NCBI GenBank assembly: GCA_021234535.1
Contig: CM037832.1
Coordinates: 4,871,135-4,935,134 of the forward strand
DNA: 64,000 bases
Direction of reading: 5' to 3'
Source: Stichopus chloronotus
Lineage: Eukaryota > Echinodermata > Holothuroidea > Aspidochirotida > Stichopodidae
Part shown: piece after piece, positions 1-11,181 of the stretch
Layout: every line of letters starts with the position of its first letter
How positions within the stretch are numbered: the first letter of the stretch is position 1
Program-made: the position numbers and the translations under genes
Notes under the pieces: generated by a model
Databases searched by the model: none
What the model saw: the letters and a program-made list of their open reading frames with translations, nothing else
What the model was told of the DNA's origin: nothing

Positions 1-190
1 ACTTTCATTCAATTCTCAGAAAAATGGGAATATTATCGTCCCCATGTTCTTTCAATCTTCAGAAAAGTGGGAATATTATCTTTCCCATGTACTTTCAATC
101 CTCAGAAAAGTGGGACTATTACCTTCCATATGTACTTTCAATTCTGATGTTAAGTTGGATTAATATCCAGTGCACTTTCAGTTCTTGTGG
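1..190. repeat. 43 bp tandem repeat, about 3-4 diverged units
   Basis: The motif CAGAAAAGTGGGAATATTAT recurs near positions 17, 60 and 103, each time followed by a pyrimidine-rich piece and then ATGTACTTTCAAT, giving a period of about 43 bp. A degenerate last unit carries on to about 190. The array is cut by the window edge, so its true length is unknown. The 68-codon frame running through it is a by-product of the repeat. Confidence 0.8.
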
Positions 191-699
191 GACCGGTTTC
201 CTTTTGCTTCATATAATAGAACAAGCGTAAAAGTGATTGTCTGATGGTGAGAATTGACTCTAGTTGTAAACTACTGTCGAAAAAGTTTACCACACTTGTC
301 GGTGAAATACTCCGTCATGACTGGAACATCACTCATTGAAGGGATGAAACTTTGTAGAGTTTATGAGTGTATCTATGAATGGTAGTGTAGGGTATGCCCA
401 CATCGGGTTCAAGTGATAGGTTTGTTTAATTTTATCTAGGGGAAGGAGACCGCTAATCTGCACTGAAATAAAGGTGGAGACAAAGAAAACCAAACAGCAC
501 AAAAAGAGGGAAATGCTACAATTCAGACTGATTTATTGAACTAGATTAATATGTACAATCTGATCGTAAAAATTAAGGGTGATTACTGTGAAAATATGAC
601 AAATTTGGATGAAGTCTCTATCTTCTTATAAACTGTTTCCTTTTAGGTCGATCCAGAGCACACAAATCTCCCTTAGCCTTGGCAGTGTGCTGAACTCCA
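191..699. other. Unremarkable non-coding stretch
   Basis: AT-rich unique sequence with no usable frame and no repeat that I can see. A GGTTCAAGT string near 404 resembles part of a tRNA B box, but no A box or cloverleaf accompanies it. Confidence 0.5.
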
Positions 700-1170
700 T
701 TACAATGAGCTTTAGTCAGCTGGACTTCTATGATTTCAGTAGAGTGACGTTTGTGCGCTGAACCTCAGGCGGCTGAACTTCAGTACACTGAGCCCCCATC
801 ATATGAGCTTCGTTAGTCTCGGTTTCAGCTGACTTTAGTATGCCAACACCAGCTGGCTGACCTTCAGCCGGCTGAACCCCAGTTGGCTAGGCTGACTTTT
901 AGTCATCTGAACTCCAGCAGGCTGAGTTTCAGTAGGCTGAGTTTCAGCAGGCTGAGTTCAGGCTGAGTTTCAGTAGGCTGAACTCCAGTGTGCTAAACTT
1001 CAGGATGATTGTAGTATGCTTGTCCCCAGTGGGACTGAATCTCAGTCGTCTGACCTTCAGAGCACTGAATTACAGTACTCTTGTCCCCAGCAGGCTGAGC
1101 TTCCTGCCAGCTGAACTCATGAATTCAGTAGGGTGATAGGGTGAGCTACAGTACTCCATCTAAGTCCTTT
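700..1170. repeat. 15 bp degenerate minisatellite (AGGCTGAGTTTCAGT type)
   Basis: Units such as AGGCTGAGTTTCAGT, AGGCTGAACTCCAGT and GTGCTAAACTTCAGG follow each other at 15 bp steps. The core at about 915-1005 is most regular and the units decay outward on both sides. The period is a multiple of three, but stop codons (TGA, TAG) are built into the unit in the forward frames, so I do not read it as coding. Units occasionally lose a few bases, as at about 955-965. Confidence 0.8.
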
Positions 1171-1199
1171 ACCTAAGCTACAGGTACGTACTGGTAGCA

Positions 1200-1430
1200 C
1201 TATTCTCTGTTAACTTATATTGCTCAGTAAAAAGGGGGAGGGGATGAAGAATTGTAGACCAAACTCTTCCCATTTAGGGCATCTAGCTTTATTGGTAGTT
1301 ACAATACCTTTTAATGCCACAGGGCTGGTTCCACTAATCTCACAGGGAAACCTGTCACACGGAACTTCTGCTCCGCGCTTGCTTGTAAACTTGCATCGCG
1401 CCACCACATAAGCTCTTTGAAATCACTTTA
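1200..1430. other. Small CpG-containing block, open on both strands
   Basis: A block with several CpG sites (CCGCGC, ATCGCGCC at about 1375-1400) stands out from CpG-poor surroundings. Frames of about 63-65 codons are open on both strands. No protein family is recognisable in either. It may be a fragment of a dispersed repeat or a short conserved element. A minus-strand exon cannot be excluded but nothing positive supports it. Confidence 0.25.
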
Positions 1431-4030
1431 AGCCCAATTCTTAAGCCTATATATTAAAGGAAAAAACCATTTGCCACCAATTCTAAGCAAAGCAATTGTC
1501 ATGAAAGAAATTGTATTTTGACAAGACTCACAGTTTGGAGCACATTGACACAGCTGAAGAAAAACTGCAATAGTATCATTGTGAGCAAAATGTATCAGAT
1601 TGTGATAGTACCAAAAAAGCCATATTCAGGCCATAAAGGTAATTCTGCCTAATTAAATCAGAGGCCATGTGCTGTCTATACTATGATCATTTCCATGGTG
1701 TATTATGCAGGATATTCATGAAACAGAAAGTTGGGTATTCAAACAGACCTATAGAGGTACAGTATAGTGAAAAGTTCCAAAATTGGACTTTCCCCAGCAA
1801 CTTGAAACATGAAGTTTCATTTCACCAGCATATCCCTTTAAAACTATCAGCTCACGTTAACCCTCAATCTTCAGTACAGATGATCTCTAAGGTATTGTGG
1901 CAGTGCCAGTGATTGTGTTATTATTTGTTGACATCAATTATCAGACAGCTTGAAATAAGCTCACAAAATGAAGCTATGAATATGCAACACTATAAGCTCG
2001 TCAGGCTGGATTAACCTGCAACTCCTCAATTGGTAATTTACAGAAACTATGTCAGCGTTTCCCCAAAAGGTATGACTCAACTATAGGAAGAGAGTATTGT
2101 GAATACATGCAAATAATTGATGTTCTATACTTTGATTAATTGATAATGTGCTGATGTACTCTTAAGTTTGGTTTGAGTACTGTACCCCCCCTCTCCCTTC
2201 CCTCCTGACACAAGTAGGAGTGTCTCGCTCAGATGTTATTGTCTCGTGAGAGCTTCGAAGCATGTTTGGACATATGGTCCGATTATCAGTTCTCTTGTTT
2301 AGCAATCAGTAGTGAGCCAGAACACTTAATTGAAATAACATGATCATGAAAAGTGCATGTCTAAACAGGCAGGTTCAGAGCCATCAATTTTTTTTTTCTG
2401 GTCTTGTGACATGTAAGGTGCACCTGGTGACTCTTATATGAAGTCTGCCACCGTGCTTGCAAGAAAGTGCTCGTTGCTGCAGGGGTACATGTAGTTTAAG
2501 TCTGCACTAGCTCTTCACCTATTGCTATTTCGCAGTCAGACAAATGTGTCCCGACGACTTCGGCCTTTAGTGATGATATCCTTGCATTAAATGGTGATCT
2601 ATCACTCTAACTCACAAGCTTACAGTGGTGTGTCCCTCAATTAACTATATTTTGAATGTATTGACTGAAAAACCCCTCCCTAATACACAATCACACACCT
2701 GATGTATATTATGCAAATTGACTTATATTGGCCTAAACAACTTGTTACAGGAAGTTTTGACATTGTGGTGCAGCATTTTTTTTCACAGTGTAAATGCACC
2801 CAGTCCGTAACACAATATCATGCGTGATAATAATTCTTGAAAGTTCTATTAGCATTGCATTTCCTCATGTCTCTCTCTGACCCTAACCTAATGACCGTGT
2901 GACATGAAATCAGGTGTGACATACGTGTTTCAAGACAAATACGTGAAGCCTTACAAAACAAAAAGTGGCCGGGGAATTTGGTGAATGACTTTAAGAAAAA
3001 AATACGTAAGCAGTGACATATTTGCATAGGCTCAGTCTAATTTGATGCGTAATTTGCATGTGACAGTGCATGAATTTTTGTTCATAGCTGTTACATGAAC
3101 CCTCTCTTATTTCATTAGTTCTTGGCAGAGCTCTCATCTTGACATAGATGTACCTTTTTTTTCTACCCGCCATTATGCCACTAAAGGATTGGGCTTATAC
3201 ACTCAGTCCATTATGATGCATTTAAAAATTCAGATTGTGTTTGTGAAAATTTTTGTTGAGCTGATATGGGACAGGGTAACAAGCTTGGGTAATGTTTCAA
3301 GTTAAATTCATACTTGCAAAAATAGGCATATATGACTTTTCAGTTAGCTACTCATGAATCTCACAAAGATAATTTCTTTGGTTGCTATCGATACTGTAGC
3401 TTTTCCTGGTGTGAATGTATTTCTAGATGAGCAATGTAATGCTGAGATAATGAAAATAATTTTACACTTTCATGTAAATATACATTAAGAATTATTTTGG
3501 ATATACACATGAAAGCAAAAGACCAATCGGTTATCCCCCACTTTATTCATCCTCCCCCACCACTAATGACCTTTGTTACATCGAGAAACAAGCAGAATGA
3601 ACTCAACAGATTGGCAGCATTCAGCTCGCAGCAATCACGCAGTTAGACCTCGATCCTTGTTTATCGCGGTTTTCTTGTATGCAGTCACACATTCTAATCC
3701 TATAGTTATTTGCCATACTGTATACTATGGATAGTGTATCAATGTCTCATCAGTAATAATCTATCCACTGGTCTTCGTCATCATTATAAGGCAGTCTCAA
3801 AATGCTGGTGAGCACTCTCCCCTTTTTTTTCTTCACTCTGTTAAAGTAAAAAGAAAAAAAAAGAAGAAAAAAACAAATTGTGGTAGTGTGTTTAAGTGCA
3901 GTCTTTTGCTAGCCACTTTCTTTTAAAAAATGCAGAAATTACTTCCTATAGTACCAGTCCTCATGGTGGTATTAAGATGATGCTTAAGTCGAGAGCTCTG
4001 TTTTCCTGCAATGCTTCAGATCTAATCAAT
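1431..4030. other. Unique non-coding sequence
   Basis: Mostly AT-rich sequence with homopolymer runs (T at 2390-2398, T at 2778-2785, T near 3150, A-rich 3848-3874). No frame longer than about 80 codons and no recognisable protein. A slightly GC-richer patch at 3590-3680 (CAGCTCGCAGCAATCACGC) looks less decayed than its neighbours but carries no diagnostic motif. Confidence 0.5.
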
Positions 4031-4039
4031 CATTTGCAG

Positions 4040-4270
4040 CCTTCAGGCACGACACTATCTACTGTTCCTTCTTAAACCCTTCAAGTCGGCAGGTGGGTCT
4101 CTCCGTGCTCTTGCTGATGTGAGCCACTTCTAGGTAGGCAATGCGTTAATAACACCAGCCACGAGGAGGGTATGCACAGCTGTACAGCTGAGGCCTCTTG
4201 CTCTGGGCTGGCTAATCAGCAAATCGGCCAAAAATAAAACATTCTCGGGCAGGTGCAGAGAATCCATTGT
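4040..4270. other. GC-richer block, possible conserved non-coding element
   Basis: This block is clearly GC-richer than the flanks. It contains closely spaced CAGCTG E-boxes (ACAGCTGTACAGCTGAGG at about 4178-4195) and a TAATCAGCAAATC stretch. No frame with protein-like content was found. The call rests only on local composition and motif clustering, so it is an inference that needs cross-species comparison. Confidence 0.25.
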
Positions 4271-6778
4271 GGGGAGAAGAGAAATTGAGAGAAAGATAAG
4301 GCAAAATTCTGAGGAAAATGTTATCTGGAAAAGAGATGAAATTTATGAAGTAGTTCACATCAAATTGAGAAGACAACATTTGCTGGTATGAGATGAAGAA
4401 AGAGGGGAAGAAAGAGAGAATGCGTGTGTTTTGTGTCGGGGAGATGGAGAGAGTTGCATATATCGAAGGCCATCACTGTTTGTAACTCTTTAGCACTACA
4501 TCTCACACAACTGGTGCACAGACAAGGAATGGTAATTAATATTACTGCTGTCGGGTGGTAAGACGATTAATTTCAGAGTGACATATACACATTCACTCCT
4601 CAGTGCCAACTTGCATTTTGCATTACGCCGAAGATGCAACTTCTTTTACAGTGAGAAGTGTTTCAAGTTTTCCTCACCTCGTAAAGTTTGTAGAGCATTG
4701 TGAGCAGAGATTTTGTCCATGGGAGGACTCAAAAGGGTATAATATGCCTGCAGAAAGTTTGCAATGTGGAACGGTTTATTTGTTTTTTCTTATTTTGTCT
4801 TTTTTTCTGAGTTGTTGGTAGGGGTGAGGCACTGGTGTCAAATACATCATTGTCCAAACATTTTTTGGGAATACAGTTGAACACAACAATTTAGCACCTT
4901 CACTTTATGACTTGGCCATTATTAATCTGGCCAACAATAAAAATAGAATTGAATAGACAGTTTGTTCCCTGAAGTGTCGTGTTTGTCTTGAAGGTCAAAG
5001 GTCATTAAGATCAACAGCTAACTGCTCGTCTGCATGGTCAGGTATTAATCCCTGGGCAAAGAATGTCCAAATGTCTGTCAGTGTTTTTGAATATGGATAC
5101 ACACCATACTTGCAGCAACAGAAAAAATTGTGAAGTTTCATGTAAAGTACAGTGCAATAGTCACAAAAAATTTTCATAAAAATTATCAACATAATTCAGT
5201 TTCTCTTAGTACTTAAGTTTATATAACATGTTTTGTTTTCCTCCGCTCATTTGTTTGTTTTTTTTTTTGAAGTAAGGATTAGTTGTTGACAGTAAACTAA
5301 AACACATGATAGCTACACATGCATACACGTTCACATAAACTTTATCTCCATATTAATTGAGTTCTCATTCGAAATTCAGCCCAGATTTTCCTGGAGTCCT
5401 CCCAACCTCGCTGTCTCTCCCTTCCAGCTGTTTTTCCTTTTTGTTTCTGTAATCATTGATGCTTCACTATTAAATTATAATGTGAAAAGGAACAAATTTA
5501 TAGCTGGAAAACAAGTTGAAATAATGTTTTGGGGAGGCCAGTTAAAACTAGGTCGTATCAATAATCTTCAGTAGAATCCACACATTCCTTTGTTTCTATG
5601 TACCGTTGTCTGGCGGTATGTAGCGGTGTTATAGTAGTAGTTTAAGTGCAGCTGGTTGGTATGTCTTTATTTTAACTGTGCTTGGTAGGAGGCCTTCACA
5701 CTAAATATCTGTCTTTCTTCTCCCCTTGAAGTCTCTCACCTGTGTTTCTTTTCAGTCAGAGTTCATTTGTCTCCAAAAGGACATTTGTTTTGCTTGACAA
5801 CATGTCTAGCACCCCCCCAAAAAAAACACATGCACCTAATTATTTCCATCATCGACAACATGCATGCTGACAAGGTGTGTAGAGTTATCGAAGCTTTATG
5901 ATAGTAAAACCTGTCTGTGGGCCATGCTGATCAACTGCACCTTTTTTCCCCCTTTCAAAATGGTTCATGACATGCATGCTAAAGCTTCAAGAGTAATTTA
6001 AGGAGGACTAAAGGTGATGAAAGAGAGAAACAATTTGAGAAAACAGGAACACATACTTCAGTTCCTCTTAATTATATGCTATTACTGAAGAATCTTGATT
6101 AAATGTTAACAGGGCTCCATTTTAAAAATGAGTAAAGAGTAAGTTGTAATACGTATATCTTTTAACCGCTACATTACTGTCTAAGCATCATTTAATAATG
6201 AATAAACCTTTCGAATCGGCTTTCCATATCATGAATGCCTCTTGAAGGGCCACAGCTTTTCAGCTTAAAAAATTGCAAGTTGCATCTTCAAGGTTTCAAA
6301 TTACATTCAATTCTGTTTCATGCTAGGCAAAATTGTTGAAATTTATGCCTTCACAGACACAAGATTGTGCTTCATGAGCCTGTATAGACTCAGTTGATCT
6401 GTGTCTCCAAGGTACTGTACTGTGAACTGTAAGGTACTCTAGCAACCTCAAGGTACTGTGCTATAAACTTTAACCCATCTTTAGCTATCTCAAGGTACCC
6501 TAGCTACTGTCAACTTTAACTCCTTTTCACACTGTATGTTTGTTTGAAAATTGCTACAGTAATTTGCTTCACAAATGCAAATAAATATTTATCATAGGAC
6601 TTGATGACTGTGAAGTCAACTGTCTTTATGTAGAAAAGCTCCCATTTTCATAACTGACTCATTTATTTCTTGATTTAGATTTTGTGTTTTTTGGTTTCGA
6701 TGAAATGGGAAACCTATGCAGTCATTATGGCATGTGCGTGTGTATGTGTGCATTTGTGACACTTAGATTGTGCACGCG
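4271..6778. other. Unique non-coding sequence with one AGGTCAAAGGTCA site
   Basis: No convincing frame or array. A perfect AGGTCA-A-AGGTCA motif lies at 4992-5004, outside any visible tandem array. Around 6400-6520 the string CAAGGTACT recurs three or four times with irregular spacing, too loose for me to call an array. A pyrimidine tract ending in TTTTCAG near 5754 resembles a splice acceptor, but no exon follows that I can support. Confidence 0.45.
4992..5004 (+). promoter_or_regulatory. DR1-like nuclear-receptor motif AGGTCAAAGGTCA
   Basis: Two AGGTCA half-sites separated by one base form a perfect direct repeat with 1 bp spacing. RXR heterodimers, HNF4 and COUP-TF-type nuclear receptors are known to bind such sites. 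The same 13-mer occurs in the dispersed ~150 bp repeat units elsewhere in this window, so this copy could be a relic of that repeat. Activity is not shown by sequence. Confidence 0.35.
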
Positions 6779-6925
6779 ATATCTCCAGATGAATGATGGA
6801 TTAATTCTCTTCATACTTGGTATGTAGGTTTGTAGTATTAAGAGGAAGAACCCTACTGTTTTTGGTGGAGGTCAAAGGTCAACTGGGATCACCAAAAGTC
6901 AAATACTGAAAAGTTTGTGCACATT
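6779..6925 (+). repeat. AGGTCA-bearing ~150 bp repeat unit, interrupted downstream by transposon
   Basis: The unit runs from a GATATCTCCAGATGAATGATGG start, through TTCATACTTGGTATGTAGG, to TTTTTGGTGGAGGTC and the DR1 motif at 6869-6881, then a short tail AAATACTGAAAAGTTTGTGC. The next units of the same family resume at 9035 beginning ATATCTCC. The array was therefore probably continuous before two transposon copies were inserted between 6926 and 9034. Confidence 0.8.
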
Positions 6926-7946
6926 CATGTGAGAATGCGCCCTTTAGTTCCACTGCCGTGAGTTGGAAGCCACTGGCTTCCAACTCACGTTTGAAGGACA
7001 AATTCTTTCCCTAGTCGGTGACGAATTACGTAACCGCTACCTCCGCGACGCTGACAGAATTTTTCAGTCACACACCAAAACGTGGCATTATTTTTGCATG
7101 TTATTGGCTAGAGGATACCAAGATAGTGTTTGATGGCTCATTTACACCCTGATTATGTGGTTGAATTTTTCAATTTGATTCAGAATTCGTCAAAGTACGT
7201 ACTTCCAGATGCCTAATCCTTACAAAAATCGTTTAATGTTTGCTGTTCCCTAATTGTGCGTCCGCCTTACAAAATATCTTCTACCACACGTTTGCTTTTG
7301 GCGCGAAGCGTTGCAGCAGCAGTTAAGTTGTACACAGTGTAGTGCCTGTGCAATGCAATTAGGACTAGACTGTCTGCTGTGTAATGTTGTTGGAGTAGAG
7401 AAGTTTGTACGCCAAACTTAAGGTGTGATCGATGTAACTTTGAGTGTTAATTTATAGTGTGATATTAAGGTTGAAATTATGCAAGTTAAATCCATAAAAT
7501 ATACGTAATAAGATATGAAAATATAACATCAGTATGTCTGAAAAGCCTGTCATTGAAATCTCATGTTTAATGGTCTGCAAGAACATATATTTATTTGGAA
7601 ATTTATGGTAATGGTACAGTCCTGAATTGAGCTAATGATATTGACAATACTGCAGAGGCGGAGGAAGTTTGTTTGCGAGAAGAAGAACACATCTAAAAAC
7701 GAAAGAAGACCAGTGATATTTTGTTAAATTGCTTCTTACCCGACCAAATTTTTCGTTTGAAAGTGCAATTCAGTGGTAAGTTGCCCGTTAGATTTCGTAT
7801 CTGGACATATTTTACTATAAATTTCACTTTTGTGTGTTATCTTGTGAAAAGGAGGCCAGCCTAGCCAGCCAATGGAGAGCGGTATTGAATTTCTTTCGAA
7901 TGATTGGGTTGCATTGATATGTGCTTGGGGCAACAAAAACCGAAAT
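6926..7946 (+). mobile_element. Non-autonomous DNA transposon, copy 1 (3' terminus missing)
   Basis: This is the first of three copies of the same element. It starts with CATGTGAGAATGCGCCCTTT and carries a 33 bp palindrome at 6957-6989. It aligns along its whole length with the copies at 7947 and 11089. Its right end stops after GGGGCAACAAAAACCGAAAT and passes directly into the 5' terminus of copy 2, so the expected 3' inverted repeat (present in copies 2 and 3) is absent. No transposase frame is present, so any movement would depend on an enzyme encoded elsewhere. The first ~150 bp hold about ten CpG sites in a CpG-poor region, which fits a relatively young insertion. The superfamily is not identified. 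Confidence 0.85.
6957..6989. repeat. Near-perfect 33 bp palindrome in transposon copy 1
   Basis: Two 16 bp arms (CGTGAGTTGGAAGCCA and its complement) surround a single central C at 6973. On one strand it can form a long hairpin with almost no loop. The matching position in all copies of the element holds the same structure, so it is a property of the family. Confidence 0.9.
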
Positions 7947-9034
7947 CATGTGAGAATGCGCCCTTTAGTTCCACTGCTGTGAGTTGGAAGCCACTGGCTT
8001 CCAACTCACGTTTGAAGGACAAATTCTTTCCCTAGTCGGTGACGTATTACGTAACCGCTACCTCCGCGATGCTGACAGAATTTTTCAGCCACTCACCAAA
8101 ACATGGCACTATTGTTGCATGTTATTGGCTAGAGGATACCAAGATAGTGTTTGATGGCTCATTTACACCCTGATTATGTGGTTGAATTTTTCAGTTTGGT
8201 GCAGAATTCGTCAAAATACGTACTTCCAGATGCCTAATTCCTTACAAAAATCGTTTAATGTTTGCTGTTCCCAAAGTGTGCGACCTCCTTACAAAATATC
8301 TACCACACGTTTGTTTTGGCGCGAAGTGTTGCAGCAGCAGTTAAGTTGAACACAGTGTAGTGCCTGTGCAGTGCAATTAGGACTAGACTGTATGTTGTGT
8401 AACGTTGTTGGAGTAGAGAAGTTTGTACGCCACTGTAGGTAACACAGACTTAAGGTGTGATTGCTGTAACTTTGGGTGTTAATTTATAGTGTGATATTAA
8501 GGTTGAAATTGTGAAGTTAAATCCATAAAATATACATAATAAGGTATAAAAATATAACATCAGTATGTCTGAAAAGCCTGTCATTGAAATCTCATGTTTA
8601 ATGGTCTGCAAGAACATATATATATTTGGAAATTCACGGTTAATGGTACAGTCCGAATTGAGCTAATGATATTGACAATACTGCAGAGGGGGAGGAAGTT
8701 TGTTTGCGAGAAGAAAACATTTAAAAACGAAAGAAGACTGTGATATTTTGTTAAATTGCTTCTTACCCTGACCAAATTTTTCGTTAGAAAGTGCAATTCA
8801 ATGTTAAATCGCTGTTAGATTTCGTATCTAGACATATTTTACTGTAAATTTCACTTTTGTATGTTATCTTGTAAAAAAGAGGCCAATCAGCCGGTGGAGA
8901 GCGGTATTGAATTTCTTTCTAATGATGTGGTTGCCTTGATATGTGCCTGGAGCAATGAAAACTGGAATGGTAGTGCATTTAAAGGGCGCTTTTTCACATG
9001 AATGGTAGTGCGATTAAAGGGCGCTTTTTCACAT
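7947..9034 (+). mobile_element. Non-autonomous DNA transposon, copy 2, with duplicated 3' terminal repeat
   Basis: This is a full-length copy of about 1,053 bp (7947-8999) abutting copy 1. The 5' end CATGTGAGAATGCGCCCTTT is inverted relative to the 3' end, which ends AAAGGGCGCTTTTTCACAT. About 25 of 32 terminal bases match. The last 35 bp (8965-8999) are repeated in tandem at 9000-9034 with two or three differences. A 31 bp palindrome lies at 7979-8009. No clean target-site duplication is visible. Copies 1 and 2 are highly similar over their bodies, with small indels. No coding capacity for a transposase was found. Confidence 0.88.
7979..8009. repeat. 31 bp palindrome in transposon copy 2
   Basis: Arms of 15 bp (GTGAGTTGGAAGCCA and its complement) flank one central C. 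It is one base pair shorter per side than in copy 1 because copy 2 has CTGTGAG where copy 1 has CCGTGAG. Confidence 0.9.
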
Positions 9035-9400
9035 ATATATCTCCAAATACGAATGATGGATACTCTTCATACTTGATGTGAAGGTTTTCATATTGAGAGG
9101 AAGAACCCTATTGTTTCTGGTGGAGGTCAAAGGTCATCTCGGTTTATTAGAGGTCAAATACTGAAAACCTTGTGCGTGCAATCTCTCCAGATTGGAATGA
9201 TGAATACTCTTCATACTTGTTATGTAGGTTTTTTTTATGTTAAGGGAAAGAATCCTCTTGTTTTTGGTGGAGGTCAAAGGTCATCTGGGGTCAACAGGGG
9301 TCACATTGTGAAAGCCTTTTAAACATGATATCTCAAGGATTGAAGCTTGGACAGATCTCATATGTAATGTGTGGGTGTTGCAACACTGAAATATGCAGTT
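9035..9400 (+). repeat. AGGTCA-bearing repeat array, two full units and a partial one
   Basis: Two units of about 145 bp start at about 9035 and 9176, and a truncated one at about 9330. Each full unit has ATATCTCC or ATCTCTCC, CTTCATACTTG, a TTTTTGGTGG or TTTCTGGTGG segment, then AGGTCAAAGGTCA (9124-9136 and 9271-9283). More single half-sites follow (AGAGGTCAAAT, GGGGTCAACAGGGGTCAC). The third unit loses the motif. It continues the array interrupted at 6926. Confidence 0.85.
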
Positions 9401-10650
9401 GCGCATGTTGAGACATAAATATCAGTCATCACATATCAGTTTCATAGATCGTCATAACAAAGCCATCGTAACTACGGTGCATTTGTGCATTTTGGTTTAT
9501 TTTTTTTGTGAGTAGATTTTGATTTAGATTTATGATGACTAAAACAAATATCAAGTTGGCGCCATGAATAGCTTGACTCTGAAAATGTTAGAGGTACCCA
9601 AGCAGTTTAATATGTAGTGATTGATGACATTTTGGCTATGAATTAAGGAATAAATCAAAACTGATGGTGCAGCTTTGTTTTATTGTAATCTGCCGCAGGT
9701 TCTTCATGCGCTTTGTCAGTTTTAAAGATGTCACCATGCACATTTGAAGTAGCCATGCAAAGCATTAACTGTGTGCACATCTATTATGCTATCTGTATCG
9801 CTATACAGTAGCTGTATGATAAGTTCCACATAAACTTTGTGTAGTGGTTTGGTCCTGTCATGCTGCTATTTTGTTGTGTACAGTTTTGAACCTGCCCTGC
9901 TGCTGTCTGTATAGGTATAGTTGTATAATTAGAAACTTTTTAGTGCATAATGATTTTTGTGGAAGAAAAAAATGGGTTGTTTAATTAAATGCATCTACCT
10001 CTTTCTAGTCGATCTAATGCTACGCAGGTAGTTGCCCTAGCTTACACTGTTCAAATGAATCAAAAATGATTTCCCACCACCCTTTTCGAATTCAATGAAA
10101 CCAGTTGGGGAGCTACTTTTAATTCCTATAGCCAGCCACTTTTTTTCTTCTTTTTTTTTTGGGGGGGGAAGGTTTATCGAGGTAGAGTGCAGTGCCACTG
10201 ATAATCAACCTCTGCACTGTAAGGTACGCAAAAAGTGATCCAACTTCTCTTAAATTGAGACGTCAGATATGAATGCAGTCTAGTTTTAGTTTATACTTAT
10301 TTTAAATTACTGCCCACAAGGTCATTGCTCTGTCTTTACCCAATAATTCAACACCCAAAAATGCTCCAGTGCAAGAACTTCGGATGTAGATGGATTCTTT
10401 TGCAATTGCTTTCATTTACCCAGAAAAGAACTGCGGGGTAATTACTTTCGCTTGAGTTTTCCCTGTAGCTACACCATACCTGTTTGCATACATGGGTACT
10501 TGATTGTCATGAATGGTTAATTAATCGTAAGCATGAAAGCATAATGTGTTGGCTGATTTAGTAAGTACTCTAAACACAGCTGTTCCCTCTGTCGCCAGTA
10601 GACGTATACTGAGAGGTGAAGAATTTCATTGCAAGCTTTTCTGTCTTTTG
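9401..10650. other. Unique non-coding sequence
   Basis: No frame with protein character and no array. Short T and G homopolymers occur at 10140-10170. Confidence 0.5.
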
Positions 10651-10710
10651 AGGTACCTCTTTTTTTTTCTCGCTCTCTCTCTCTCTCTTTCCTTTTTTTT
10701 TTTTTTTTGA
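10651..10710. repeat. Polypyrimidine tract with (CT)n and T run
   Basis: A T run, a (CT)n microsatellite at about 10668-10688 and a further T run make about 55 bp of almost pure pyrimidine. The minus-strand frame of 110 codons across it (10517-10849) draws its lysine/arginine/glutamate run from this tract and is not credible as a gene. Confidence 0.85.
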
Positions 10711-10924
10711 GTGGTGAATGAATGAGTTGATGGGTAAAAACCAGACTTAACAGCTGATGGAATATGCTGTGGCATGGGGAATGTTTGGTGATGTTATAAG
10801 CCTGAGTGAAAATAATAAGTATGATCCAGTATGACAAAATGCCTGTCATTTTAAGTTAGCCATGCAGGTATGGTAATGACTGGTACAATTTGGCACACTG
10901 ATATTTCTGTGGCCATACTTACAT

Positions 10925-11088
10925 CAAAACTTACATCAAAACATTACCATCTTCATCATTGTCACCATTGTCATCATCACAATGTTATACCAGTCATCCT
11001 AGTCAAATCATTAACATCATCCATTATCTTCATCATTATCATCTGTGTGATCATCACAATCACTATAGTCAAATCATTCTCATCATTA
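10925..11088. repeat. CAT/ATC-rich degenerate simple repeat, left part
   Basis: The sequence is dominated by CATCATCAC, CATTATC and ATCATCACAATC motifs with an irregular trinucleotide pattern. It is broken at 11088 by transposon copy 3, and similar sequence (TTCATGATCATCACAATCATCATT) resumes at about 12230. This suggests one simple repeat was split by the insertion. Confidence 0.7.
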
Positions 11089-11117
11089 CATGTGAGAATG
11101 CGCCCTTTAGTTCCACT

Positions 11118-11154
11118 GCCGTGAGTTGGAAGCCACTGGCTTCCAACTCACGGC
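11118..11154. repeat. 37 bp palindrome (first of two in copy 3)
   Basis: Arms of 18 bp (GCCGTGAGTTGGAAGCCA and complement) surround a central C at 11136. Compared with copy 1 the symmetry extends further outward (GCCG on the left, CGGC on the right), as expected if the right arm was copied from the left by hairpin-primed synthesis. Confidence 0.88.
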
Positions 11155-11181
11155 AAACGAGAAGAACACATTTAAAAAGGG

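Noticed and set aside
6945..7135. A ~59-codon frame shared by the transposon copies (ending in ...YQDSV and TGA)
   Set aside because: Between copies 1 and 2 I count about five amino-acid-changing and three silent differences, so there is no sign of coding constraint. Copy 3 disrupts its start.
10517..10849. 110-codon minus-strand frame with a Lys/Arg/Glu run
   Set aside because: The charged run is the translation of a polypyrimidine tract.
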